Assembly (NCBI RefSeq): GCF_902488755.1
Contig: NZ_CABTXF010000053.1
Location: forward strand, 1 to 7,688
Source: an uncultured Murdochiella sp.
GTDB lineage: Bacteria; Bacillota; Clostridia; Tissierellales; Peptoniphilaceae
DNA: 7,688 nt
Reading direction: 5' to 3'
The notes below the pieces were generated by a model, which was given only the letters and a program-made list of their open reading frames with translations, searched no databases and was not told the DNA's origin. Within the stretch, counting starts at the first letter, position 1, and each line of letters begins with the position of its first letter. Shown here in pieces: positions 1-5,794 of this stretch. Made by a program: the position numbers and the translations under genes.

Positions 1-342
1 ATGAAAAAACACGAATCCGTCGAAGTTCCCGCATCCAATATGAAAAAGAATCTGGCACAGATTCTGTTGGATGAAGGATACATCAAGGGATTCACCGTCG
101 TGGAAGACAATAAGCAAGGCATGATCACGATTGACTTGAAATATGTCGATGATCAGCGTGTCATCTCCGGTCTCAAACGCATCTCCAAGCCTGGTCGCCG
201 CGTTTATGTACGCGCCAACGAGGTTCCTCGCGTTTTGGATGGTCTGGGCATGGCAATTCTTTCGACTTCGCGCGGCGTGTTGACGGATAAGCAGGCACGT
301 GAACAAGGTGTCGGCGGCGAAGTGATCTGCTACATTTGGTAA
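1..342 (+). CDS. rpsH: 30S ribosomal protein S8, 5'-truncated by the window edge
   Basis: S8 is a primary binder of the 16S rRNA central domain and is needed for small-subunit assembly; in E. coli it is also the translational repressor of the spc operon. The 113 visible residues match S8 from about residue 20 of the usual 132 or so. They open with the KKHESVEVPASNMKK stretch and end with the conserved STSRGVLTDKQAR segment (residues 88-100) and the terminal GVGGEVICYIW. The ATG at position 1 is very likely an internal Met, because the family's N-terminal helix (about 19 residues) is missing and must lie upstream of the window. The stop codon runs directly into the rplF Shine-Dalgarno, as in a tightly coupled operon. 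Identity is secure; only the true start is unseen. Confidence 0.96.
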   Translation: MKKHESVEVPASNMKKNLAQILLDEGYIKGFTVVEDNKQGMITIDLKYVDDQRVISGLKRISKPGRRVYVRANEVPRVLDGLGMAILSTSRGVLTDKQAREQGVGGEVICYIW

Positions 343-354
343 GGGGAGGTAATT

Positions 355-894
355 ATGTCAAGAATTGGATTGAAGCCGATTGACATCCCCGAAAAAGTGG
401 ACGTTTCAGTCGACAACACCAACACGGTCACGGTCAAGGGACCGAACGGCGAACTTTCGCAGCAGATTCCCGCCATGTTCAAAATTGAGCAGGAAGGCAA
501 TGTGATGCATGTTGTTCGTCCGGATGATGAGAAAAAGACGCGCTCGATGCATGGTCTCTATCGCACGTTGATTGCCAACATGCTGGAAGGCGTAACCACC
601 GGTTACACCAAGAAGATGCATATCGAAGGAAGCGGTTATCGTGCGCAGAAGCAGGGCAAAACGCTGGTGATGAACCTCGGTTTCTCGCATCAGGTACAGA
701 TGGCTGATCCGGATGGTATCACCACGGAAGTGCCGGACGACCGCACGATTATCGTCAAAGGCGCGGATAAACAACAGGTTGGCAATTATGCCGCCAATAT
801 TCGCAAATGGCGTTTGCCTGAGCCGTACAAAGGCAAAGGTATCCTTTATGAAGGAGAACAGGTACGCCGTAAAGAAGGTAAAACAGGCAAGTAA
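355..894 (+). CDS. rplF: 50S ribosomal protein L6
   Basis: L6 binds 23S rRNA domain VI near the GTPase-associated region and supports elongation-factor function. At 179 residues it is the standard family length. The start MSRIGLKPIDIP is typical. The two repeated L6 folds cover roughly residues 10-80 and 85-170, and the signature PEPYKGKGILYEGEQVRRKEGK lies near residues 155-176. The ATG is 4 nt downstream of an excellent AGGGGAGGT site (342-350) that begins at the last base of the rpsH stop. It sits 12 nt after rpsH and 12 nt before rplR, the canonical spc order. I see nothing odd: no insertion, no loss of conserved residues. The long reverse-strand open frame across this gene is treated as a shadow. 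Confidence 0.98.
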   Translation: MSRIGLKPIDIPEKVDVSVDNTNTVTVKGPNGELSQQIPAMFKIEQEGNVMHVVRPDDEKKTRSMHGLYRTLIANMLEGVTTGYTKKMHIEGSGYRAQKQGKTLVMNLGFSHQVQMADPDGITTEVPDDRTIIVKGADKQQVGNYAANIRKWRLPEPYKGKGILYEGEQVRRKEGKTGK

Positions 895-906
895 GGAGGC
901 GCTTAG

Positions 907-1263
907 ATGGCACAATCTACAAAAAATGCAAATCGGTTGGCGCGTCATGCCCGTGTTCGCAAAAAGATTTCGGGCACTGCGGATCGTCCGCGCCTGAACG
1001 TCTATAAGAGCAATATGAACATGTATGCGCAGATTATCGATGATGAAGCCGGCGTAACGCTCGTTTCGGCATCGACACTCGACAAAGATGTAGAAGTTAA
1101 AGGTTCCTCGGTGGAGTCCGCAAAAGCTGTGGGCGAAGCAGTAGGAAAGAAGGCTCTTGAAAAGGGCATTGAGACGGTCGTCTTCGATCGCTCCGGCTAC
1201 ATCTATCACGGCAAGGTAAAAGCGGTTGCCGATGGCGCCCGTGAAGCCGGCCTTAAGCTGTAA
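907..1263 (+). CDS. rplR: 50S ribosomal protein L18
   Basis: L18 brings 5S rRNA into the large subunit together with L5 and L25-type proteins and sits in the central protuberance. The 118-residue product matches the usual length of about 120. The basic N-terminus (residues 7-30, with RLARHARVRKKISG and RPRLNVYKS) is the rRNA-binding part. The C-terminal half carries the conserved VFDRSGYIYHGKVKAVADGAREAGL stretch (residues 92-116). The ATG is 7 nt after GGAGG (895-899), which overlaps the rplF stop as TAAGGAGG. The last residues read GLKL where many homologues have GL(E/K)F, a minor difference. It lies between rplF and rpsE as in nearly all bacteria. Confidence 0.97.
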   Translation: MAQSTKNANRLARHARVRKKISGTADRPRLNVYKSNMNMYAQIIDDEAGVTLVSASTLDKDVEVKGSSVESAKAVGEAVGKKALEKGIETVVFDRSGYIYHGKVKAVADGAREAGLKL

Positions 1264-1279
1264 CCGGGGAGGAGGAATC

Positions 1280-1777
1280 ATGTATAAAGAAGACAACAAG
1301 CAAGAGCTTGAAGAAAAAGTCGTCTCGATTAACCGCGTCTCCAAGACCGCTAAAGGTGGTCGTACGGGCCGTTTTGCCGCTATTGTCGTTGTAGGCGACA
1401 AAAAAGGACGTGTCGGCATCGGTACGGGAAAGTCGCTTGAAGTACCCGATGCGATCCGCAAAGGTTCCGAAGAAGCCAAACGCTCGATGGTGAATGTTCC
1501 GCTTGTCGGTACCACCATTCCGCATACGATTATCGGCCGCGATGGTGCTGGACGTGTTCTGTTGATGCCGGCAAAAGAAGGTACCGGAATTATTGCCGGT
1601 GGTCCGGTGCGTGCGGTCTGCGAAATGGCGGGCATTACCGACATTCGCGCCAAATCGCTGGGTTCTTCGAATGCGCGCAGCATCGTTAATGCGACGATGA
1701 ACGGACTGCTCACCATGAGAACGGCTGAACAGGTTGCTCGTCTGCGTGGCAAGAGCGTAGAAGAAATTCTGAAATAG
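1280..1777 (+). CDS. rpsE: 30S ribosomal protein S5
   Basis: S5 lies on the solvent side of the 30S neck, helps keep decoding accurate, and contributes to the mRNA entry site. I start it at the ATG at 1280, giving 165 residues, the family norm. An in-frame ATG 54 nt upstream lies inside rplR and would add a non-homologous leader, whereas 1280 is 4 nt after the strong GGGGAGGAGG (1266-1275). The double-stranded RNA-binding-like N-terminal domain spans about residues 10-75, with EKVVSINRVSKTAKGG containing the loop that in other bacteria is the site of spectinomycin-resistance changes. The C-terminal S5 domain has GTGIIAGGPVRAVCEMAG (101-118) and the SLGSSNARSIVNAT motif (126-139). No resistance-type change is claimed, since I cannot align it here. 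Confidence 0.97.
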   Translation: MYKEDNKQELEEKVVSINRVSKTAKGGRTGRFAAIVVVGDKKGRVGIGTGKSLEVPDAIRKGSEEAKRSMVNVPLVGTTIPHTIIGRDGAGRVLLMPAKEGTGIIAGGPVRAVCEMAGITDIRAKSLGSSNARSIVNATMNGLLTMRTAEQVARLRGKSVEEILK

Positions 1778-1787
1778 GAGGCCGGCC

Positions 1788-1970
1788 ATGAGTATGTTAA
1801 GAATCACGTTAAAGAAGAGCTTCATCGGCCGCCAAGAAAAACAGATTAAAACGGCGAAAGCGTTAGGCTTGACGAAAGTCGGTCGCACGGTTGAGCATGA
1901 GGATAACCCGTCCATTCGTGGCGCTATCCAGAAGATTGGTTTCATGCTTGATGTCGAGGAAGTACAATAG
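1788..1970 (+). CDS. rpmD: 50S ribosomal protein L30
   Basis: L30 is a small large-subunit protein binding 23S rRNA near helices 38 and 39. The 60-residue length is typical for bacteria. The core reads LRITLKKSFIGRQEKQIKTA followed by the signature LGLTKVGRTVEHEDNPSIRGAI (residues 26-47) and the closing beta strand ending DVEEVQ. The ATG at 1788 is 6 nt after AGGAGG (1776-1781), which overlaps the rpsE stop TAG. A second in-frame ATG at 1794 would remove two residues and is less well spaced, so 1788 is preferred. L30 is missing from some lineages, so its presence is mildly informative and fits Bacillota. It sits between rpsE and rplO as in the standard spc order. Confidence 0.95.
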   Translation: MSMLRITLKKSFIGRQEKQIKTAKALGLTKVGRTVEHEDNPSIRGAIQKIGFMLDVEEVQ

Positions 1971-1980
1971 GAGGTCGATC

Positions 1981-2430
1981 ATGAAATTACATGAATTAAA
2001 GCCTGCACGTGGCGGCGAAACCAAAGAGCGTAAGCGCGTCGGCCGTGGTCATTCCTCCGGTTGGGGCAAATTCGCCGGTCGCGGTCGCGATGGACAAAAT
2101 TCGCGTAGTGGCGGCGGCGTTCGTCCGGGTTTCGAAGGTGGTCAGATGCCTTTGTTCCGTACTCTGCCGAAACGCGGATTCCATAATCCGTTTTCCAAGC
2201 AGTATGCGGTGGTGAATTTAGACGATTTGAACGGCTTTGATGAGGGGGCTGTCATCACGGCAGAGAGCCTCGTAGAAGCTGGCATCATCCATCAGAATGA
2301 ATTGGTGGATGGATTAAAAGTTCTCGGCAATGGAGAACTGGAAAAGAAATTTACGGTTCAGGCAACCAAATTCTCCAAGTCTGCCGAAGAAAAAATTCAA
2401 GCGGCAGGTGGAAAGGCTGAGGTGGTCTGA
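1981..2430 (+). CDS. rplO: 50S ribosomal protein L15
   Basis: L15 is a 23S rRNA-binding assembly protein whose long glycine- and arginine-rich N-terminal tail threads into the large subunit. The product is 149 residues, near the usual 145-150. It starts at the ATG 5 nt after AGGAGGT (1969-1975); longer in-frame starts upstream lie inside rpmD and lack homology. The tail spans about residues 8-50 and leads into SRSGGGVRPGFEGGQMPLF (41-59) and LPKRGF (62-67), both strong L15 signatures. The globular domain (about 75-149) ends with an alternating FSKSAEEKIQAAGGKAEV pattern. Within the tail, SSGWGKFAGRGRDGQ replaces the more common GSG-GKT-GRG-KGQ form. The stop codon overlaps the secY start (TGATG), implying translational coupling. 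Confidence 0.97.
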   Translation: MKLHELKPARGGETKERKRVGRGHSSGWGKFAGRGRDGQNSRSGGGVRPGFEGGQMPLFRTLPKRGFHNPFSKQYAVVNLDDLNGFDEGAVITAESLVEAGIIHQNELVDGLKVLGNGELEKKFTVQATKFSKSAEEKIQAAGGKAEVV

Positions 2431-3707
2431 TGCTTTCCACACTCAAGAATGCTTGGGCAACAGAACAGACAAGAAAGCGTATTGAGTTTACGGTATTGAT
2501 GCTTATTGTTCTCCGTCTCGGTAATGCGCTGCCGATTCCGTTTGCCAACTTGCAGCTTATCAACCAGATTTATAATTCGGTGCAGGGTAGCCTGCTCGGC
2601 ATCATGAACATGATCAGTGGTGGCGGATTGGCGAACTTGAGTGTTTTGGCTTTGGGTGTTGGCCCCTACATTACGTCCTCCATCGTTATTCAGCTTCTGA
2701 CGTTCGCGATTCCGCAACTGGAAGAGATTTCCAAAGAGGGAGAAGAAGGACGGAAGAAGATTCAACAGTATACGAAATATCTGGGCATCGCTTTAGCGGT
2801 GGTTCAGGCATTTGCACTGGTGCAGGGCATTTTCTCCGGCGCATTCGGTAACGGTGGCGCTATGGAAAAGGCGATTGCGGTTCTGGTTATGGTTGCCGGC
2901 GCATCCTTTGTGGTGTGGATTGGCGATCTGATTACCGAACATGGGGTCGGTAATGGCGTATCCTTCATTATCTTCTTGGGCATTGTTGTACAGATGCCGG
3001 GAAGATTGTACGGGATGATTCAAGGTGTTATTCACGGCAAAATGAACATTTTGGTTCTTTTGCTCATCATTGTCCTGACGATTGCGATCACCGTCATAGT
3101 CGTTCTGCTCAATGAAGGGGAACGCAAAGTACCCGTACAATATGCCAAACGTGTGGTCGGTCGTAAAATGTACGGCGGACAAGCGACGCACATTCCCATT
3201 AAAGTGAATATGGCAGGCGTTATGCCGATCATCTTCGCTTCGGCATTGCTGGCCATTCCGCAGACGTTGGCACTGCTCTTTGGCGGTGGGGTTCAGCGCT
3301 TTGTGGCGCAGTATATGACACCGCAGGGCTGGCTTGGTTTCATCGTGCAGAACGCATTTCAGGTGTTGCTGATTGTCCTGTTTGCCTATTTTTACAACTC
3401 CATTCAGTTTAACGCCTACGAGTATTCGCGTAATTTGCAGCAATCCGGTGGCTTTATCCCGGGCATTCGTCCGGGAAAACCGACTACGGAATATCTACAG
3501 CGCATAGTCGGACGCATCACGTTGGTCGGCGCTATTGTATTAGCGGTTCTCTCGGTCATTCCGGGCTTGGTGAACAAGATCTTCTCGGTGAGTCTCGGCT
3601 TCGGCGGAACATCGATCATCATTGTGGTCGGTGTTGTGCTGGAAATGGTGCGTACGCTGGAGGCGCAATTACAGATGCGCCATTATCGCGGCTTCTTAAA
3701 GCGTTAA
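2430..3707 (+). CDS. secY: Protein translocase channel subunit SecY
   Basis: SecY forms the pore through which SecA or the ribosome pushes proteins across or into the cytoplasmic membrane, together with SecE and SecG. The 425-residue protein shows the ten hydrophobic segments expected, roughly at 18-36, 66-90, 116-138, 147-166, 173-190, 206-227, 262-284, 301-322, 360-380 and 388-408. The plug and second helix are seen in SGGGLANLSVLALGVGPYI. The cytosolic C4 loop holds RKVPVQYAKR (232-241). The C5 loop holds GGFIPGIRPGKPTTEYL (340-356), with Arg347 corresponding to the essential E. coli Arg357. The C-terminus MRHYRGFLKR is typical. Its ATG shares a base with the rplO stop, with a GAGGTGG (2419-2425) inside rplO. 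The gene's stop codon lies in a small hairpin just before the adk Shine-Dalgarno. Confidence 0.98.
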   Translation: MLSTLKNAWATEQTRKRIEFTVLMLIVLRLGNALPIPFANLQLINQIYNSVQGSLLGIMNMISGGGLANLSVLALGVGPYITSSIVIQLLTFAIPQLEEISKEGEEGRKKIQQYTKYLGIALAVVQAFALVQGIFSGAFGNGGAMEKAIAVLVMVAGASFVVWIGDLITEHGVGNGVSFIIFLGIVVQMPGRLYGMIQGVIHGKMNILVLLLIIVLTIAITVIVVLLNEGERKVPVQYAKRVVGRKMYGGQATHIPIKVNMAGVMPIIFASALLAIPQTLALLFGGGVQRFVAQYMTPQGWLGFIVQNAFQVLLIVLFAYFYNSIQFNAYEYSRNLQQSGGFIPGIRPGKPTTEYLQRIVGRITLVGAIVLAVLSVIPGLVNKIFSVSLGFGGTSIIIVVGVVLEMVRTLEAQLQMRHYRGFLKR

Positions 3708-3710
3708 GAA
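3693..3710 (+). other. Small hairpin spanning the secY stop codon
   Basis: TTCTTAA (3693-3699) and TTAAGAA (3704-3710) form a perfect 7-bp inverted repeat around a 4-nt AGCG loop. It covers the last SecY codons and the TAA stop at 3705-3707, and ends directly against the adk ribosome-binding site. The stem has only one G-C pair and no T run follows, so it is not an intrinsic terminator. It could slightly affect adk translation when SecY ribosomes are absent, but may be chance. Confidence 0.35.
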
Positions 3711-3717
3711 AGAGAGG
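3711..3717 (+). promoter_or_regulatory. adk ribosome-binding site
   Basis: AGAGAGG lies 2 nt before the ATG at 3720 and 5 nt before the ATG at 3723. The spacing favours the second ATG, giving the usual adenylate kinase N-terminus. It is a weaker match than the GGAGG sites of the neighbours. Confidence 0.6.
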
Positions 3718-3722
3718 CTATG

Positions 3723-4364
3723 ATGAGGCTCGTATTACTTGGTCCTCCGGGAGCAGGAAAGGGCACGCAGGCGAAAAAGCTGGTCGAGCGCTTTCATTTG
3801 TCGCATATCTCTACGGGCGACATCTTCCGTGAGAATATTAAGAATCAAACGGAATTGGGGAAAAAGGTCGAGAGTTATCTTTCCTCCGGACGTCTGGTGC
3901 CGGATGAACTGACGATTGCGATGCTATGGGATCGCCTCGACCGAGAAGAAGAGCAAGGCTTTTTGCTCGATGGTTTTCCGCGAACGCTGGAACAGGCGGA
4001 TGCGCTAAAAGCCGGTCTTGCAGAACGGGGTCGTCCTTTAGACGCCGTCCTCTCCATCGAAGTGGCGGAGCAGGTGCTGGTCAAGCGGCTGGCGGGCAGA
4101 CGAATATGTCCGCATTGCGGCGCCTCCTTCCATATTACCGATCAACCCCCTCAAAAAGAGGGCATCTGTGATACGTGCGGCACGAGTCTTGTTCAGCGAC
4201 CCGATGACAGCGAGGAAACAGTGCAGAATCGCATTGATGTCTATCGCGAGCAGACGGAACCTCTTGTTGCGTATTACGAAAAAGAGGGGATTCTCGTGCA
4301 CGTCGATGGCGATCGCCCGGTGGACATCGTGTTTCGTGCCATTGAAGCGGCAATAAACGCATGA
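3723..4364 (+). CDS. adk: Adenylate kinase, long form with zinc-binding LID
   Basis: Adenylate kinase interconverts ATP plus AMP with two ADP in the cytoplasm, balancing adenylate energy charge and feeding nucleotide synthesis. The P-loop GPPGAGKGT is at residues 7-15 with Lys13. The AMP-binding region has STGDIFR (30-36) and LDGFPRT (82-88). The LID (about 121-160) carries CPHC and CDTC, giving Cys129, 132, 149 and 152, a structural zinc site common in Gram-positive Adk. Arg122, Arg159 and Arg170 match E. coli catalytic arginines. I chose the ATG at 3723 (213 residues) because it gives the usual MR(L/I) start and 5 nt from the AGAGAGG site. The adjacent ATG at 3720 adds one Met with only 2 nt spacing. 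It follows secY, as in many Bacillota, but map does not follow it. Confidence 0.97.
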   Translation: MRLVLLGPPGAGKGTQAKKLVERFHLSHISTGDIFRENIKNQTELGKKVESYLSSGRLVPDELTIAMLWDRLDREEEQGFLLDGFPRTLEQADALKAGLAERGRPLDAVLSIEVAEQVLVKRLAGRRICPHCGASFHITDQPPQKEGICDTCGTSLVQRPDDSEETVQNRIDVYREQTEPLVAYYEKEGILVHVDGDRPVDIVFRAIEAAINA

Positions 4365-4369
4365 CGGTT

Positions 4370-4373
4370 GAGG
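4370..4373 (+). promoter_or_regulatory. Possible ribosome-binding site of the KOW-domain gene
   Basis: GAGG ends 5 nt before the ATG at 4379 and favours it over the ATG at 4361, which overlaps the adk stop but lacks a clear Shine-Dalgarno. The match is only four bases, so the choice is open. Confidence 0.45.
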
Positions 4374-4378
4374 CGAAT

Positions 4379-4672
4379 ATGAACCGGCCATGCCCTCTCG
4401 TTGTCGGTCAAGTGGTGCGATCCAAGGCAGGACACGATAAAGGCAAGGTCTTTCTCGTACTGGATTGTTGTGATGCAAAACATGTTCACGTGGTGGACGG
4501 GCGAACAAGATCGCTTGCCCATCCCAAGAAGAAGCGTGTGATTCATCTGCAGCCTTTTCGGGCTGTGGTGTCCGAGTTACAGACGATGAGTGAGGATGCG
4601 GTATGTGATGACGCCGCCATCCGCAAATGGTTAGCCCCATACGAGGCGGCACACACGAAGGAGGAAAGCTGA
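4379..4672 (+). CDS. KOW-domain RNA-binding protein (L14e/YbzG-type)
   Basis: This small gene lies between adk and infA, where clostridia and bacilli carry an uncharacterised KOW-domain protein often annotated as L14e-like. The KOW motif appears to be residues 7-40, with VVGQVVRSKAGHDKGKVFLV containing the family Gly and the GHDKGK turn. A basic patch follows, HPKKKRVIHLQP (48-59), then an acidic, probably helical C-terminus. The KOW fold suggests rRNA or ribosomal-protein binding; the actual role is not established. Two starts are possible. The ATG at 4379 (97 residues) is 5 nt after GAGG (4370-4373) and leaves a short leader. The ATG at 4361 (103 residues) makes a 4-nt ATGA overlap with the adk stop but has no clear Shine-Dalgarno. 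Its stop overlaps the infA start as TGATG. Confidence 0.8.
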   Translation: MNRPCPLVVGQVVRSKAGHDKGKVFLVLDCCDAKHVHVVDGRTRSLAHPKKKRVIHLQPFRAVVSELQTMSEDAVCDDAAIRKWLAPYEAAHTKEES

Positions 4673-4890
4673 TGTCATCAAAAGACGTGATTGAAGTCGA
4701 AGGCGTCGTCAAAGAGCGACTTCCAAACGCCATCTTCATCGTCGAGCTGGAAAACGGGCACGATGTCATGGCCCACATTTCCGGAAAACTGCGTATGAAC
4801 TACATTCGCATTCTGGAAGGGGATCGCGTGACCGTGGAGTTGTCCCCCTATGATTTAACCAAGGGACGCATCACGTGGAGAAAGAAATAG
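4672..4890 (+). CDS. infA: Translation initiation factor IF-1
   Basis: IF-1 binds the 30S A site during initiation, stimulates IF-2 and IF-3, and helps keep elongator tRNAs out. The protein is exactly 72 residues, the canonical length, and forms one S1-like OB fold. Conserved blocks are DVIEVEGVVKERLPNAIF (residues 5-22), VELENGHDVMAHISGKLRMNYIRIL and the end GDRVTVELSPYDLTKGRIT. The C-terminus reads WRKK where many have YRYK. An in-frame ATG 45 nt upstream is rejected: 4672 has AAGGAGG (4658-4664) with 7 nt spacing and the right N-terminus. The start shares a base with the stop of the KOW gene, so the two are probably translationally coupled. Confidence 0.98.
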   Translation: MSSKDVIEVEGVVKERLPNAIFIVELENGHDVMAHISGKLRMNYIRILEGDRVTVELSPYDLTKGRITWRKK

Positions 4891-4899
4891 GAGGAAGCA

Positions 4900-5013
4900 A
4901 TGAAAGTCAGACCATCAGTAAGAAAGATGTGTGATAAATGCAAGATCATCAAGCGTAAAGGTCGCGTGATGGTGATCTGTGAAAACCCGAAGCACAAACA
5001 GCGTCAAGGCTAA
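4900..5013 (+). CDS. rpmJ: 50S ribosomal protein L36, zinc-ribbon form
   Basis: L36 is the smallest bacterial ribosomal protein and stabilises 23S rRNA in the large subunit. The frame gives 37 residues, the standard length, starting MKVRPSVRKMCDKCK and ending HKQRQG. It retains the zinc ribbon, with Cys11, Cys14, Cys27 and His32 as ligands, so it is the zinc-binding (C+) type. Zinc-free paralogues in other genomes are often induced under zinc starvation by Zur; nothing of that kind is visible here. The ATG is 5 nt after AGGAGG (4889-4894), which overlaps the infA stop TAG. The position between infA and rpsM is the usual one. Its short length makes it easy to miss in automatic scans. Confidence 0.97.
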   Translation: MKVRPSVRKMCDKCKIIKRKGRVMVICENPKHKQRQG

Positions 5014-5018
5014 GGAGG
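5014..5018 (+). promoter_or_regulatory. rpsM ribosome-binding site for a TTG start
   Basis: A full GGAGG (followed by T) directly after the rpmJ stop, 7 nt before TTG 5026. It supports the TTG as the rpsM start; no ATG is available near the conserved N-terminus. Confidence 0.85.
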
Positions 5019-5025
5019 TACGACT

Positions 5026-5370
5026 TTGGCTCGAATTTCCGGGGTGGATTTACCCAAAGAAAAGCGTGTGGAGATCGGTTTAACGTATATCTACGGCATC
5101 GGTCGTGCACGTTCCAACGAAATTTTGAAGAATGCGGATGTAAATCCGGACACGCGCGTACGTGATCTTTCGGAATCGGAAGTACAGCGTATTCGTGAGC
5201 AGATTGCGGAGTATCACGTCGAAGGCGACCTTCGTCGCGACGTTTCCATGAACATTAAACGTCTCCGTGAAATCAACAGTTATCGTGGCAGCCGTCATCG
5301 TCGCAACCTTCCGGTTCGCGGGCAGAACACCAAAAATAATGCCCGCACGCGCAAGGGTCATAAGAGATAA
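5026..5370 (+). CDS. rpsM: 30S ribosomal protein S13
   Basis: S13 sits in the 30S head, makes intersubunit bridges with the 50S central protuberance, and its C-terminal tail reaches the P-site tRNA. The product is 114 residues. MARISGVDLPKEKRVEIGLTYIYGIG fixes the start at a TTG codon, 7 nt after GGAGG (5014-5018). The helix-two-turn-helix region spans about 14-60, with VEGDLRRDVSMNIKRL (65-80) following. The basic end is SYRGSRHRRNLPVRGQ then NTKNNARTRKGHKR. Two points stand out: residue 94 is Asn where RHRRGLPVRGQ is nearly invariant, and the protein stops at GHKR, about 4-8 residues short of typical homologues. It begins the alpha block, 12 nt after rpmJ. Confidence 0.97.
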   Translation: MARISGVDLPKEKRVEIGLTYIYGIGRARSNEILKNADVNPDTRVRDLSESEVQRIREQIAEYHVEGDLRRDVSMNIKRLREINSYRGSRHRRNLPVRGQNTKNNARTRKGHKR

Positions 5371-5381
5371 AGGGGGATGTT

Positions 5382-5783
5382 ATGGTAGCGCAAAAGAAAG
5401 TCACCAGACGCGGAGGAAAACGCCGCGTAAAAAAGAATATTACCAATGGTCAGGCTCATATCATCTCGACCTTTAACAATACGATCGTGACGCTTTCCGA
5501 CTTAAACGGAAATGTAATTTCTTGGGCGTCTTCGGGTCAGTTGGGATTCCGTGGTTCGCGCAAATCCACGCCCTATGCGGCGCAGCAATGCGCGGAAGAA
5601 GCCGCACAAAAAGCGATTGACCAGGGTCTCAAGACCGTCGAAGTATATGTAAAAGGACCGGGCTCAGGTCGTGAATCCGCCATTCGTGCATTGGAGACGG
5701 CGGGTCTTAGCGTAACGCTGATCAAGGATGTTACGCCCATCCCGCATAACGGCTGCAGACCGCCGAAGAGAAGAAGAGTGTAA
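5382..5783 (+). CDS. rpsK: 30S ribosomal protein S11
   Basis: S11 lies on the 30S platform, binding 16S rRNA together with S6, S18 and S21 and lining the mRNA exit channel near the E site. The 133-residue length is within the usual 127-133. The basic tail (residues 1-20) precedes the core with NGQAHIISTFNNTIVTLSD (22-40), SGQLGFRGSRKSTPYAAQ (51-68), VKGPGSGRESAIRAL (90-104) and the invariant end PHNGCRPPKRRRV. The Asn in HNG is the position that forms isoaspartate in E. coli S11. The ATG at 5382 is 5 nt after AGGGGG (5371-5376), a less perfect Shine-Dalgarno than its neighbours'. An out-of-frame ATG at 5377 is not used. It sits 11 nt after rpsM and 11 nt before rpsD. Confidence 0.98.
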   Translation: MVAQKKVTRRGGKRRVKKNITNGQAHIISTFNNTIVTLSDLNGNVISWASSGQLGFRGSRKSTPYAAQQCAEEAAQKAIDQGLKTVEVYVKGPGSGRESAIRALETAGLSVTLIKDVTPIPHNGCRPPKRRRV

Positions 5784-5794
5784 CGGAGGCAATC

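Noticed and set aside
1226..1279. N-terminally extended starts for rpsE, and similarly for rplO (1891) and infA (4627)
   Set aside because: The extensions lie in the upstream genes, have no homology to the families, and the downstream ATGs have strong Shine-Dalgarno sites and standard protein lengths.
406..1752. A 448-codon reverse-strand open frame across rplF, rplR and rpsE
   Set aside because: It lies wholly opposite three well-conserved genes, shows no recognisable domain, and has low-complexity Arg/Thr-rich composition expected from an antisense frame of such codon usage.
1780..1787. GGCCGGCC 8-bp palindrome just before the rpmD start
   Set aside because: It is short, overlaps the Shine-Dalgarno, and appears once; nothing shows it is more than chance.
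4038..4778. A 246-codon reverse-strand open frame opposite adk, the KOW gene and infA
   Set aside because: It shadows real genes, has no family signature, and no ribosome-binding site or context supports it.
5011..5026. S4-binding pseudoknot leader before rpsM, as in the E. coli alpha operon
   Set aside because: rpmJ ends only 12 nt before rpsM, leaving no room for the known leader, and I see no matching fold within rpmJ.
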